From assembly GCA_034509755.1 (NCBI GenBank), contig CM067539.1:54835513-54899512 (forward strand): a DNA stretch of 64,000 bases, given 5' to 3'. Each line of letters starts with the position of its first letter. Position 1 is the stretch's first letter. Under the pieces are notes generated by a model. The model was not told the DNA's origin. It did no database searches and saw nothing but the letters and a program-made list of their open reading frames with translations. The stretch is from Anisodus tanguticus. Taxonomy: Eukaryota > Streptophyta > Magnoliopsida > Solanales > Solanaceae. The translations under genes and the position numbers were made by a program. Positions 46,601 through 55,330 of this stretch are shown here, one piece after another.

Positions 46601-49206
46601 AAATAAAGCAAAGAAACAAACTTGTCTCTTCTTTTCTAAAAAAATTATCTTTTTTTGATTTTTTTAAAAACACAACGTAAAATGCGCGAGAATTAAAGAC
46701 TCGATAAAACGAACTCAAGTGGTTATTCTTACAAAAATAACCTTTATCTACTACTTCCGTAGAATGTTTCAAGGCTGTCCAGATAAAAACGGACAGACAC
46801 AGATACGAGATGAACCAAAATGTTTATTTTTACAAAACAACCCTTATTTACTTTCCTAGAAGGATTCAAGCCTATCTCGGCAAAAATGGCGAATGCAAGG
46901 ACAAACAAACTAAACTAGTTATTTTTGTAAAAACAACCCCTATCTATTTTTGTTGAAGGATTAAGATTCTCTCAGCAACAACGGCCGGACGCGGATCACT
47001 AAAGGGCTAGACGCGCACCTTGTTTAAAAAAAATTGAAAAAGTGGGCCGAACCAGAGGAGGATTGCTTGCGTACCACACCGGATGGTGAGAATCAAACCC
47101 GCGTAGATTGAAAAGACTACAAAAAGAATTTTGAAAAATTCGCCTTGTGTTTAACTTTTTTTAAAGCAATAAGGATGTTTCTTTGCATGTTTTTAGATAT
47201 AATTCTAAATATCTTACCAAGATCAACAAGAGCAAACATATTGGCTAGGCTTAAAGGTATACAGTTTAACAATATCAATGGAACCACAATATCTGAACAA
47301 ACATACCTCCAGTAGTTACATATGTGACAGTCCCAGGGGTAACCGTCACACCAAGTGCATCATTTCCTGCTCTTGATTCAATAATTACAGGATATTCACC
47401 AGGTCCATCAGCGGCAACAACAGCATACCCGTCCTGCAACAGATCCACCCAAAAGAAAGTTAACCATACCCCTCAAAGAGGCAACAACATAAATGGAACT
47501 CTTTATTAACATGCTTTCTGTTTGAACTATTTTTCTGCTTCCAACTGAAGTCAGTAACTATATAAACATTCAGACTCTTCTATTCATGCTTTAGGCATCA
47601 CCCAGTTTTCTTTCATCTTCCAAACTGCTACTGTTTCTAGCTCATATCCGTCTTAATCTCAAATTTATCAACATAACACCCCCCCCCACCAAAAAAATCA
47701 AGGCCCATTGACAGTACAAAAAAGTTCTTTCGGGGCCTGAGTAAAGCAAAATAGCTATAGAAGATTCATATAGTTAATCTTGTTTTCACACATTCGTCGA
47801 CGGAATAGGTTTTTATTCCTTAATTTATCTTGGGCAATCCTCACCTCAAGAGCTAGCTTTTTCTAGATTGAATTAGCCTCAAAGTCCATTTTCTTTACTA
47901 ATCCCAACCACTTTAAATGAGGCCTAGTTGATTGATTGATTCAAGGGTCAAGGGTAGTTGAAAATCCATTTTGACAGCAGTAGCCAAAAGGCCACCATAT
48001 TTAAAACTCGTGATACTGTCATCCAAACAGTGGCCTCTTAACCATCAGGTTGTGCCTATATGGACAACTATCCTTCCTTCGCCACCTAACCCTTCGAACC
48101 CCCGGACAATCTTAGGCTTAAGGCACCCCAACCTGGGAATAGGGCACAAAGAAGGCATTGGTGATGCAATCTGAATTATCATGGGAGATGAGCTAATGCT
48201 TGGGTGGTTGTACCAGTGCAACTGGTGCAGTACACAGCTATTGGAAACCTGACCTTCATAAGGAGGACACAAGTTTTGTTAATTACATTTAGACCCCTTA
48301 AGTTTAGTTCCTTAGGTATGCATTTTACCCCAATTCTTATTGTAATAGTGTCTTCTAGACCCATTAGCTAGTTAGGGTTCTTAGTATATATATTGTTGGT
48401 GTAACCATTTTAAAGATTATCAATGAAAATTACCCTTTATCTTTCTTTAGTGTAGCTTTAGCATAGCTTAATGCTTAGCTATATTTCTTTCCAAATTCAT
48501 TCTTGCATCAATTGACCCAAGAAAGATAGCAACTATCCCAGAGAGCCCTTAGCATAATTCCAGGATTCAACAATTAAGGGTGTGTTCGGAATGGCGGAAA
48601 ACATTTTCCAAAAAATATTTTAAAATTTTCTCATATTCGGTTGGTCAAAAATTTTGGACAATATTATCTCTAGGAAAACAAGTTCCTTAAAAATGACTTC
48701 TCTAGTGGAAGTAGGGAAAACAAGTTACACAAGTGCATCCTGTCCTCCCACCATCCAACACACCATCTTCACCCCCACCACCGTAACTTCCATCCCCACC
48801 TCCCAAACGATTATATACAAATACTTTTAGTATAATATATTTTACTTACATACTGAACACAAGAAAATAAGTAAAAAACACAGTTATTTTCCTATGGAAA
48901 ACATTTTCCTTCGTACCCGAACACACCAAAAAGAACCAATCAACACTAACATGTACAACATATATACCAATACTGAGCAATACCCAATTAATAAAACAGT
49001 ACATACATGTGAAAAAGTACCTTAATAGATGCCGGGTATGGAGGAAGAGGGTCAGGTGCAGTGATATCCTCACCCAAAATTTTGCCTAAAGCCTCGTGAA
49101 TAGGTAAAGTCACAGGTGGCAACCGTTGAGCTACATTTAACACTATCTCAAGTGCTTCTTCAACAGATATCATCTTGTTTGTGTTTGTTCCTCCATTTTC
49201 GCCCAT
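24069..49206 (-). CDS. CNX1: Molybdenum cofactor biosynthesis protein CNX1 (E and G domains)
   Basis: Cytosolic two-domain enzyme for the last steps of Moco synthesis: the C-terminal G domain (MogA-like) adenylylates molybdopterin, and the N-terminal E domain (MoeA-like) inserts molybdate; the plant protein also binds the cytoskeleton. Exons, in gene order: 49021-49206, 47307-47433, 42870-43000, 41591-41692, 41386-41469, 37718-37945, 37338-37525, 37106-37210, 35206-35514, 31257-31414, 30931-31037, 29855-29911, 24069-24290. Phases agree throughout; total 2004 bp, 667 residues plus stop, close to the usual ~670. E-domain motifs: DGYAVVAADGPGEYP (from residue 63), STGDELVEP, SGGVSMGDRD (about 261-270), PGKP (291-294), GLPGNPVSS (316-324). 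A variable linker spans about 385-466. G domain: AILTVSDTVAAG (about 470), GGTGCTPRD (about 540), SAMLSRAAAGIRG (579-591), MPGNPNAV (598-605). Intron 7 uses an atypical GTTGCA donor. F is usual where GGTGC has C. Introns total about 23 kb, mostly repeats. Confidence 0.95.
25921..29337 (+). mobile_element. hAT transposon in CNX1 intron 12
   Basis: A 3417-bp element with a perfect 8-bp target duplication GTCAAGAC (25913-25920 and 29338-29345). Terminal inverted repeats: taagcctgtccagtgggcc at the left; the right end, inverted, is taagggtgtccaacgggg. Both subterminal regions are extremely rich in cccgacc/ccccgcc motifs, whereas the interior is AT-rich. It encodes a broken Ac-type transposase in the plus direction, antisense to CNX1. 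The element lies wholly within the intron, and the CNX1 splice sites are intact. Confidence 0.95.
26804..28790 (+). pseudogene. hAT (Ac-like, BED-finger) transposase, broken
   Basis: Family: DNA transposases of the RICESLEEPER/Ac group, which cut and paste hAT elements. The N-terminal BED-type zinc finger region includes SDAWYFFYRDEENQPARCKI and GGLLRHVQGEHTARWNQY; the second zinc-binding cysteine is replaced (KIFKNV). The core continues in several frames: YLTVTCHWIDQNW, KHTGSFIAENIHEICDYYGI, VDNDWEIFLELDEFLEQFYQ, ATKEFSGIYYPTISNMLFYI. The C-terminal dimerisation region (SAGRFQIGGHRHS near 28694-28732) is in another frame. Frameshifts occur near 27210, 27440, 27620, 28150 and 28530. It cannot make an active transposase. 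Confidence 0.88.
30055..30141 (-). mobile_element. Short retroposon with 20-bp target duplication (CNX1 intron 11)
   Basis: An 87-bp insertion between two copies of aagataaaatatctgatgtt (30035-30054 and 30142-30161). It starts with a T run, consistent with a reversed poly(A) tail, then atgaaaggtatttcattaaa and ggcatcatgaagatgaatag. Its start resembles the insertion at 38299-38454, so the two probably share a SINE family. Confidence 0.8.
30415..30600 (-). mobile_element. Solanaceae SINE, copy 1 (CNX1 intron 11)
   Basis: The body aligns by eye with 38809-39019 and 42240-42420: acggtggtgtcgg, ggcacctcaactatccacc, ggataactctgcctaccaaa, cagatgggaaaagatcaact and tctgttgggatttaaactct. The T run at its left (tttttttgg) suggests the tail, so it is reversed. 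No clear target duplication is found. Confidence 0.7.
32388..32433. mobile_element. 5'-truncated SINE fragment in repeat unit 1
   Basis: 46 bp (A run plus gggcagcccggtgcactaag and ctcccgctatgcgcggggtc) between two copies of tgagtaactttcagttaaa (32369-32387; one mismatch at 32434-32452). It is the same family as 1501-1624 but much shorter. It is absent from the other two repeat units. Confidence 0.8.
32863..32974. repeat. Minisatellite, 28 bp x 4
   Basis: Four head-to-tail copies of a unit starting agtaaacatgcccactgcag; the fourth has one C-to-T change. It occurs only in unit 2 of the larger triplication; the other units have a single related copy. Confidence 0.95.
34599..34639. repeat. GT microsatellite followed by a 23-base G run
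   Basis: Alternating GT (34599-34616) followed by an uninterrupted G run (34617-34639). The equivalent site in unit 2 has gtgtgtgtgcgtgtgtgttt and a G-rich stretch near 33620. Long G runs are prone to assembly error. Confidence 0.95.
35515..37105. other. CNX1 intron 8, no other feature recognised
   Basis: AT-rich intron of 1591 bp. Open frames on either strand are short and lack motifs. I see no clear transposon ends. Confidence 0.5.
38299..38454 (-). mobile_element. Short retroposon with 16-bp target duplication (CNX1 intron 5)
   Basis: A 156-bp insertion flanked by cgtggtgtatgctatt at 38283-38298 and 38455-38470. A T run at the left, then atgaagtaaataatttcatt, tagttacaaaagtagaatag and gttaagagacagagagctga. 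The start resembles 30055-30141. Features fit a SINE in reverse orientation. Confidence 0.85.
38536..39615 (+). mobile_element. LINE fragment (reverse transcriptase C-terminal region)
   Basis: 5'-truncated non-LTR element. Translation, through stops and shifts, gives KGKFYRTIIRLAM before the inserted SINE and MLRWMCGHTRLDKIKN after it (about 39107-39155), both characteristic of the end of plant LINE polymerases. The 3' end has atagccgaccacaacttgtt and tgggaatgaggcataattgt, the common Solanaceae LINE 3' terminus usually assigned to the RTE type. The SINE at 38809-39019 splits it. Confidence 0.8.
38809..39019 (-). mobile_element. Solanaceae SINE, copy 2, inserted in the LINE
   Basis: 211 bp with 15-bp target duplications tataagactagcaat (38794-38808) and tataagatcagcaat (39020-39034). 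Contains gcacctcgactaattacacg, gtaactctatccaccaagtc, ggacagatggaaagaaatca and cattgaccattagaccacac. The T-rich left end marks a reversed tail. Confidence 0.9.
40375..40590 (+). mobile_element. Second LINE 3' fragment (CNX1 intron 5)
   Basis: Contains agacacgattggacaagatt, gacagacctaaaatcacatg and agttgtctcaaaagacctac, paralogous to 39125-39350 in the first LINE, and ends near ggctcaattgttgttgttac, a TTG-type LINE tail. Coding capacity is lost. Confidence 0.65.
42240..42420 (-). mobile_element. Solanaceae SINE, copy 3 (CNX1 intron 3)
   Basis: ggtggtggggccagcttgag, cgtacctcgactaattccac, gtaccgggtaactttgtcca and gaagaagtcacccagtattt align with copies 1 and 2. It begins after a T run (reversed tail). 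The distal third is missing. Confidence 0.8.
44341..45200 (+). pseudogene. DUF7745/plant-mobile-domain-like protein, broken
   Basis: Three overlapping frames form one decayed protein. 44341-44568 has NIFVTKFLHRESLDRGWVSL and EEEFEQLGRQLSNKEKF. The next frame (from about 44555) has EHRRFAFMVTFLGTMVFPRR, GGKINICLSGLLVEALTKQK and ILVDIYRALTVCQKGKGFFE. 44962-45170 has GVIHMSSYRTFLLLMRSRGV. The order resembles Solanaceae DUF7745-type proteins, which occur in mobile elements and are related to plant mobile domains; the assignment is from memory. Function is unknown. A coiled-coil-like stretch rich in E/Q follows in 45780-46070. Confidence 0.6.
45195..45420. repeat. Two direct repeats of a cis-element-like block
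   Basis: ttgattctcccccatcggttgtgggatggg at 45198 recurs with few changes at 45348 (first 20 bases: ttgattctcccacatcggtt), each followed by aatttggactccttatat. The block itself contains a short dyad (cccacatcggttgtggg). Such blocks occur at LTR starts in plant elements; here they could be a small LTR pair or an internal duplication. Confidence 0.55.
48180..48520. other. LTR-like unclassified repeat in CNX1 intron 1
   Basis: Contains the order gttagggttcttagtatata, tattgttggtgtaacc and tcaatgaaaattacccttta, reminiscent of the U3-R-U5 part of a plant solo LTR. No ends or target duplication could be defined. Confidence 0.3.
48579..48927. mobile_element. MITE with ggtgtgttcgg ends (CNX1 intron 1)
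   Basis: The left end ggtgtgttcggaatggcgga and the inverted right end ggtgtgttcgggtacgaagg share ggtgtgttcgg, followed inside by aaaacattttcc in both arms. About 349 bp, no reading frame. A hAT-type MITE is likely, but the target duplication is unclear. Confidence 0.75.
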
Positions 49207-49260
49207 TTTTTTTTTGGCTCTTCAACACTTCCAACCAGTGAATGAACTAGATTGGAGGGT

Positions 49261-49272
49261 TTTATAAATACA
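49261..49272 (-). promoter_or_regulatory. TATA-like box of CNX1
   Basis: The minus strand reads gtatttataaaa about 55-65 bases upstream of the CNX1 start codon. This is the only TATA-like motif between the ATG and the MITE at 49303. Start of transcription is inferred near 49230-49240, giving a very short 5' leader. Confidence 0.5.
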
Positions 49273-49302
49273 ACAATTTGTTTTCTTTTTTTCTAATTAA
49301 TA

Positions 49303-49610
49303 CTCCCTCCGTCCATATTGATTTTACCGCTTATTAAGTATCCAAAAATAGAATAGAAAATTACCCCTAATTATTATTAATTATCTAATTATTAAAATTT
49401 ATCAAAAAAATGTGTAACCAACTAATTAAGTAATGAATTCTAACAATTTACATATTCCTTATTAAAAAAGTAGTGTTGAAACATTTAACTTATTAATTTC
49501 TAGGATAAAATAGGGAAAATGATAAATTATTTCTTGATTTTTTAAAGTGGACAAGTAAAATTGGATAATTATTTTTAGTGTAGTGAACAAGTAAAACTGG
49601 ATAGAGGGAG
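49303..49610. mobile_element. Stowaway-like MITE in the CNX1 promoter
   Basis: 308 bp bounded by TA on both sides. Left end ctccctccgtccatattgat; inverted right end ctccctctatccagttttac. Its edge is only about 30 bp upstream of the TATA-like box and about 97 bp from the start codon. Confidence 0.88.
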
Positions 49611-49629
49611 TATTCCAGAAAAATAATAA

Positions 49630-49850
49630 TCTTCCGTCTCAATTGATGTGGTACCATTTGACTAGATATAAAGTTTAAAAAATAAAAAAGAAGTATATCT
49701 AAATTTGTGGTCTAAAATAAGCTTTAAATATTTGTGTGTTTATAAATAATCTTATAAAATTAAATTATTCATAAATATAAAAAATTAACATTTTTTTTGG
49801 ACAAATAAAAAAATGATGTCACATAATTGGGACATAGAAAGTAAACAAGA
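49630..49850. mobile_element. Second MITE-like element upstream of CNX1
   Basis: The left part cttccgtctcaattgatgtg and the right part, inverted, ctatgtcccaattatgtgac are similar. The interior has ttgactagatataaag, gtgtgtttataaataatctt and AT-rich sequence. It resembles 22335-22540. Ends are approximate. Confidence 0.55.
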
Positions 49851-50380
49851 TAAGTATTTCAAGAGTTGAAATTTGGATGGGTTGAATGTCCTTATCTTTC
49901 AATGGATTCTACTTCTTTATTTTCTAGTTTCAAAATATATAAAAGTTTGATTGCCTTTGGAAATCATAAAAAAGAAATTGACTTTCTTTAGAAAAATAAA
50001 AAAACAACATCTGAACCAAATATTTTTGGACATTTGGATGAAGTTTGAAAAGAAATGAAGTATTTGAAGTTGACACTATTTAGACATGAACTTTACTTGA
50101 AAACATTTTTTCTAAAAAATGAGTCAAAACCATTATTTCATTTAAAATACTTTCCAAACTAATTTTTAAAACTTCAAACTCTCCTACGTTAAATTGAAAT
50201 TGAAATAATTGATCGGATTGTAAAATGAACATTATCATTTAAACTATTTTAGAAGTATCATTAATGATGATTCCTTTTTTTAAGTAATTGTATGAAACAT
50301 TTTCTCACATTAATATTTATCAATATTGTAAACTACTGTAAGAGTTTTATATTTAATTAGAATAAATTATAAATTTAAAG
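49851..50380. other. AT-rich intergenic DNA, no gene seen
   Basis: No open frame with recognisable features. Between CNX1's upstream MITEs and the start of the hAT element. Confidence 0.5.
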
Positions 50381-50930
50381 CAGGATGAAGCCTCACATGG
50401 CCCACTAAGAGCTATAGACCCCAACAAAAAAAGTTTACTATTACTATATTAACAATTGCCAAAAAACTCACCCACAAAAAATATTAGCCCCAAACCTTTT
50501 GTTACTCTTAAATTATCCAAGCTCAATAAATTTGCAAAAGAAAATTCATAAGCCCAACAAAATAAAAGTACTAGTCTATGAATACACAACAAAGTTAGCG
50601 TATGTGCTGATTAAAAAACAGCGTTGCCTTTCTCTATTAAAATAAAAAAAATACTTTGTCTTCTTCAGGGTTTCACGCTCGAGACCAACTTAGAAATTGA
50701 CGATTCTTCTTCAGTTCTTCCGTTTCTTTTCTTGTGATCTTCTTCAAGACTTTGATTTTTGCGCTACTCATCTTTATTTAGTACATATAAGATTTTTCCA
50801 TCATCTATTCAATTTCATTATAATAGTTATTTTTTGTGAACCTTAATTCGTGCAAATTTATTATTATTTGAATTAATTAGTGTTTGATAAATGATCATAT
50901 AGTTTTGGATTTTTGTAGAACATTATTGTT

Positions 50931-53900
50931 ATGGATTTAAAGATTGTATTGATGGAGAAATTTCTTAAAAGAAAGTCTGCAATGTTGATTCTTCTAGATC
51001 AAATGCTCAAAAGAGACATTCAAATGTTGAAATTGACTTCGACTATCTCCCGGCAGACCCTGGAAAGCGAGCAACAATATGGAGTTACGATGTTAATCAT
51101 AGAGATAGAGTAAGACGAGCTTATCTATTAAAGGGGTTGTTTCAACCTAGAAACTGTTGGAAATTAGCTTTTGGCGGGAGTTGCGACCGACCAACTTTAA
51201 CGGCTTAAACACTAGTGTTACGTATGTTGGAGAATCCGGTTCTTCACACATGCATGATCTACTAAGTACGTAGATAACCGTAGGGCCAAGAATCGTCAAA
51301 TTTCATTGAGAAATGAAAGAGATATTGGTTCACGAAGTGAGGTGTTTGAAGATGGAAAGTGTGGTATTGTGTTCAATTCTCCCTCATCGATAGAGGAAGA
51401 AAGAATTGATGTGTATATAAGACTCGAAATTGGTTTGGGGTTTGGGACCCCAAAGGGTATCCCATGGTTTAAAGAAGGGAGGACCTAGATGTGCTTCGGT
51501 TCAAGGAAAGACCACACGCGCGCCGCCGCCGCCCGCCCGTCCGGTCAGGTTCCGGTTCCGAGTTCTCGGGTTCCGGGTTCTCGGGTTCTCGGGTCACGGG
51601 TCACGGGATGTAGGCCTTCTGATATTATCTTTTTGGACCAGAGAACTTTCTCAGAAGTACAGTTTGATCCCAGAAGTTTCAGATGTACAGTTTGGTCCCT
51701 GAAGTTTCAAGATGTACAGTTTGGTCCTTGAAGTTTCCAGAAAGTCAGAATTTCGACGGTCAAAGCAGAAACGCCAAGAACTCAATTTAGCCATTTATTT
51801 TGGCTGAATTACTCCTCCTATAATGGCCAAATCCATTGGTCTTTCACCATTTATGTTGGTGACTTTACTACCTCCATAATGGCCATTATTTGGCTGTTAT
51901 GGAGGCAGTTTTCAGTCCCTCCCTCACCTATATAAACACCCCCTTACACCATTGTTGAGCACTAATAACAATACACGAAAATACACAAGCAGAAATCTCT
52001 TCTTCCTACAACTTCCAAGCATCATTTCGTTACTCAATATTCTTCACGGTAGCACTTGAGTTTCCTTTGCTCAAGTGTTCCATTGTTGTTTTATCTTGGG
52101 AGACAAATTGTCCAGGACGTATAAAGAATACATACGAGGCAATATTGTCTTAAGGACAGAGTGCCACACTCGACTCAGCAAAAACAGTTTCCACTTTTTC
52201 TTGTGCAACAATTGTAATTTCAGATTTCTAGTTGAATTATTCAATCTTTGTTTACCTTTTCGAATACTTGTAATAGTGATATACTTCCCGTACTGCTTTA
52301 TAAAGTACAATAGAGACAAAACTCCCAACAGAAACCACAACTTTCCATGGAGCTAACCAGATAATAAAATTCAAAAAAAGAAGTTTGTTGGAACTTGGTT
52401 TGACAAATATCCAGATTGGTTGGAGTATAGCATAACGGAAGATAGAGCATATTGTCTTTACTGCTATCTTTTTAGGACTCAAAATAATCAAGGTGGGGCA
52501 GATTCATTTGTCGAAGTTGGATTCAATAATTGGAAAAAGAATGAGAGATTTGATGTTCGTGTTGGAGGACATAGCAGTTTTCATAATCAATCAAAAAAGA
52601 AATGCCAATATCTAATGAATCAAAACCTTATAGGAAGTGTTTCTACTCTATTTACTCATAAAGCAAATAAAGAGAGAACCAACTACCGTATTTGGTTGAA
52701 TGCAGCTGTTACATCTGTGCGTTTATGTTTGAATCAAAGACTATCATTTTGAGGTAGAGATGAATCTGAGCTGTCGAGAAATAAGGGCAACTATCTTAAA
52801 GTTTTTCATTTGCTTGCTGATAATAATGAGCAAATAAAGAATGTCTCATTTGAAAATGTTCCTCTCACTTCACAATTAGTTTAATCTGATATTCAGAAAG
52901 ATATTTGTAAAGCTTTTGCTGTTGAAACTACTTCTGTGATCATCAAAGATACCAGTGTTAAATTTTTTACAATCTTGGTTGATGAGTCACGTGATGCATC
53001 AATGAATGAACAAATGACAATTTGTTTAAGATATGTGAACAATGAGGGACGGATAATTGAACGTTTTTTTTTTGTATAAAACATGTTTCAAATACAACTG
53101 CAGCTTTACTCAAGGAGAATGTCGAAGGATTACTCTCTGATCATGGTTTAAGCATATTAAGGTTGAGAGTTCAAGGCTATGATGGAGCAGCCAACATGCA
53201 AGGTAAGCTTAAAGGTTTGAAAACTCTTATTTTGAATGAAAATTCATGTGCCTTTTATGTTCATTGTTTTGCTTATCAGCTTCAGTTGAGTTTAGTAGCG
53301 GTTGCAAAGTTTCACTTTCTTCCTCAATATCTTTTTGAAATTACATCAAGGGTTGTAAATATGGTTGGAGGTTCGAGTAAGAGGCACGATATTCTCAAAG
53401 ACATACAAAGTCAAAAAGTAATTGAAGCACTAATTAAGGGAGAATTTGTTAGTGGGCGTGGGATAAACCAAAAAACTAACTTGCAGCGTCCAGGTGATAC
53501 TCGTTGGAGCTCGCATTATAATACTTTTAGTTAGACTCATTGGCATATTTTCATCTGTTATTGAAGTACTTGATCTTATAATGGATGATCCGAAGCAAAG
53601 AGTTGATGCAAACATGTTTTTAAATGCATTACAATCATTTGAGTTTGCATTCACTATGCATTTGATGAAAAGGTATTGGCGATTACCAATGAGTTGTCAT
53701 TAGCATTGCAAAAAAAAGAGCAAGAGATAGAGAATGCTATGAGATTATTGGAGATTTCAAAGCAAAGATTGCAATATTTGAGAGACAGTGGATGGGACTC
53801 TCTAGTTAATGAAGTTTCTTTGTTTTGTTCTAATCATGAGATTGTTGTCCCTAACATGAATGAAAAGTATGTATCCCATCGGTGGTCCAAGCGGAAAACT

Positions 53901-54480
53901 GAAGAAATGATTAATGATACTTATTTTTGCATCGAGTGCTTTTATGATGTTTTGGACAAACAACTTCTGGAGTTAAATAGCCGATTTTCTGTGACAAATG
54001 TTGAATTGCTTCTTTTTGTTGGGTGCCTTAATCCTAGCAATTCATTCTTTGCTTTCAACAAGGAAAGTCTCGTCAAGTTTGCTCGATTGTATCCTCAGGA
54101 GTTTTCTTCACATGATCTAGAGTTACTTGATAATCAACTTGAGACTTATATTATTGATATGCATAGTAGCATTGAGTTTTCAGAAATTGTTGGCATTGGA
54201 GATCTTGCAAAGAAGATGGTGGAAACAAAAAGACACGGAGTCTATCATTTGGTTTACACGCTTCTTACCCTAGCATTAACTTTGTCATTTGCTACTGTAA
54301 GTGTAGAGAGCATTTTCTGCTATGAGCATCATCAAAGATCGACCGCGAAATCGAATATCAGACGATTGACTTAATGATTTATTAGTACCTTATATTGAGA
54401 ACGAAATTTTGTATGAGATCAGTAACGAATCCGTTATGCAACAGTTTCAGACTATGAAATCTCGTCGAGAAAAATTGTGA
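50931..54480 (+). pseudogene. ZMYM1-like hAT transposase, split and frameshifted
   Basis: The start reads MEKFLKRKSA (from 50955 in the frame opening at 50931), then, shifted, the region DYLPADPGKRATIWSYD. The solo LTR interrupts after LFQP. Right of it, EYSITEDRAYCLYCYLFRTQ marks the TTF-type zinc finger and NNWKKNERFDVRVGGHSSFH follows. DUF4371-like regions include VDESRDASMNEQMTICLRYV and RVQGYDGAANMQGKLKGLKT, then CAFYVHCFAYQLQLSLVAVA. The end has HGVYHLVYTLLTLALTLSFA and TVSVESIF, the hAT dimerisation region, followed by a frameshift. Stops or shifts lie near 50990, 52750, 52883, 53080, 53530 and 54320. In this family the protein moves hAT elements; this copy is dead. Confidence 0.88.
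51155..52330 (+). mobile_element. Solo LTR inside the hAT transposase gene
   Basis: 1176 bp from tgttggaaattag to actcccaaca, with perfect target duplication GAAAC (51150-51154 and 52331-52335). Relative of the LTRs of the element at 14834-20560: shares gtagataaccgtagggccaa, gaatcgtcaaatttcattga, gaaatgaaagagatattggt and ttcccgtactgctttat. No internal region, so it arose by LTR-LTR recombination or loss. Its insertion splits an exon of the transposase. Confidence 0.92.
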
Positions 54481-54614
54481 TTATATTTTCATTATTCTTG
54501 AATGATTTGTATTTATGTAATTTAGAATTTAAATTATTACCTACTTTTTAAAATTTGTATAATATAGTACTAGCCCTCTCGGAAAAAATTGGCTGGCTTC
54601 GTCCTACTTTAAAG

Positions 54615-55330
54615 TAGGATCAAATTAATCTTGAAATATGTATGAACCCACGGGAGGTAATCATAAATTTAGAATATGTGAAAGCTATAAAAAATCAATT
54701 AAAAAGGCTTGAAATCACGTAATAACTAAAAAATGTTAAACTAAATAAAATTAAAATTGAATGTAGCTTTGATACCACAAGAAACAAACTTTGTTTTGAA
54801 AGTGAGTATTTTCGAAAGCTTGTGTTCTTTCTTACTTGAGAGCCACATATAAAGGTCATTTTAATTATTTATCATATATTGTAAAGTTACATCAAAATTG
54901 CCTTTCAGATTCCTTCCAAAGTCAATCGTTTCAAATCAAGGCATATGTACTACCGTATGCTTTATGCAGTTTCTTTTAAAATAACAATATTATGTACTTA
55001 TTACAATTAATGTGAAACAATCAATTCATTGATGTAATGCTTTGAGAACGTGGAACTTGAAAAGGCAAAAGCATAACCATTAAACTTTTTGTCCTTCAAT
55101 TCTTAGAGATACAATGAATTTATAATGAAGATGTTGCCATTATCTTGAAGCTATGCCACAAATTTTCCTTAGAACTATGGTATGAACATGATTCACAGAA
55201 GGTGTGTTTTATGCAATTCAGGTAGACTTGCTACTTTTGGACGTCAGTGATGCAACCTAAAACAACAATCAAGTAAGAATAATAGTTTTTTTCCAACCAT
55301 TTTGTTCACCCTCTATGTCACCCTACTTAT
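54615..55330. other. Intergenic DNA between hAT and gypsy elements
   Basis: AT-rich sequence with a few short frames. tttgataccacaagaaac and similar blocks look repeat-derived, but I recognise no element ends, gene or RNA. Confidence 0.45.

Larger units (their letters stand above)
43105..47169. mobile_element. Foldback-type element in CNX1 intron 2
   Basis: About 4.07 kb with very long inverted arms. The left end ttgctaaaaaaaagttcaac matches the inverted right end ttgctttaaaaaaagttaaa. The match continues through acaaggtgag, aaaattctttttgtagtctt, cttcacgaactactacctga, aaataggatgac and tccataggtacaacat, to about 44090 on the left and 46240 on the right. A second inverted match joins 45930-46078 with 46108-46250 around a spacer of about 30 bp, so the right arm looks like an inverted, internally deleted copy of the whole left side. 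The unique interior, about 44090-45930, holds the DUF7745-like pseudogene. No clear target duplication is seen. Confidence 0.75.
50381..54606 (+). mobile_element. hAT element with ZMYM1/TTF-type transposase
   Basis: 4226 bp including a nested solo LTR. Left end caggatgaagcc; right end ggcttcgtccta (inverted match with two differences). Flanks atttaaag (50373-50380) and ctttaaag (54607-54614) are an 8-bp target duplication with one mismatch, as expected of hAT. Transcribed rightwards. Confidence 0.82.
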
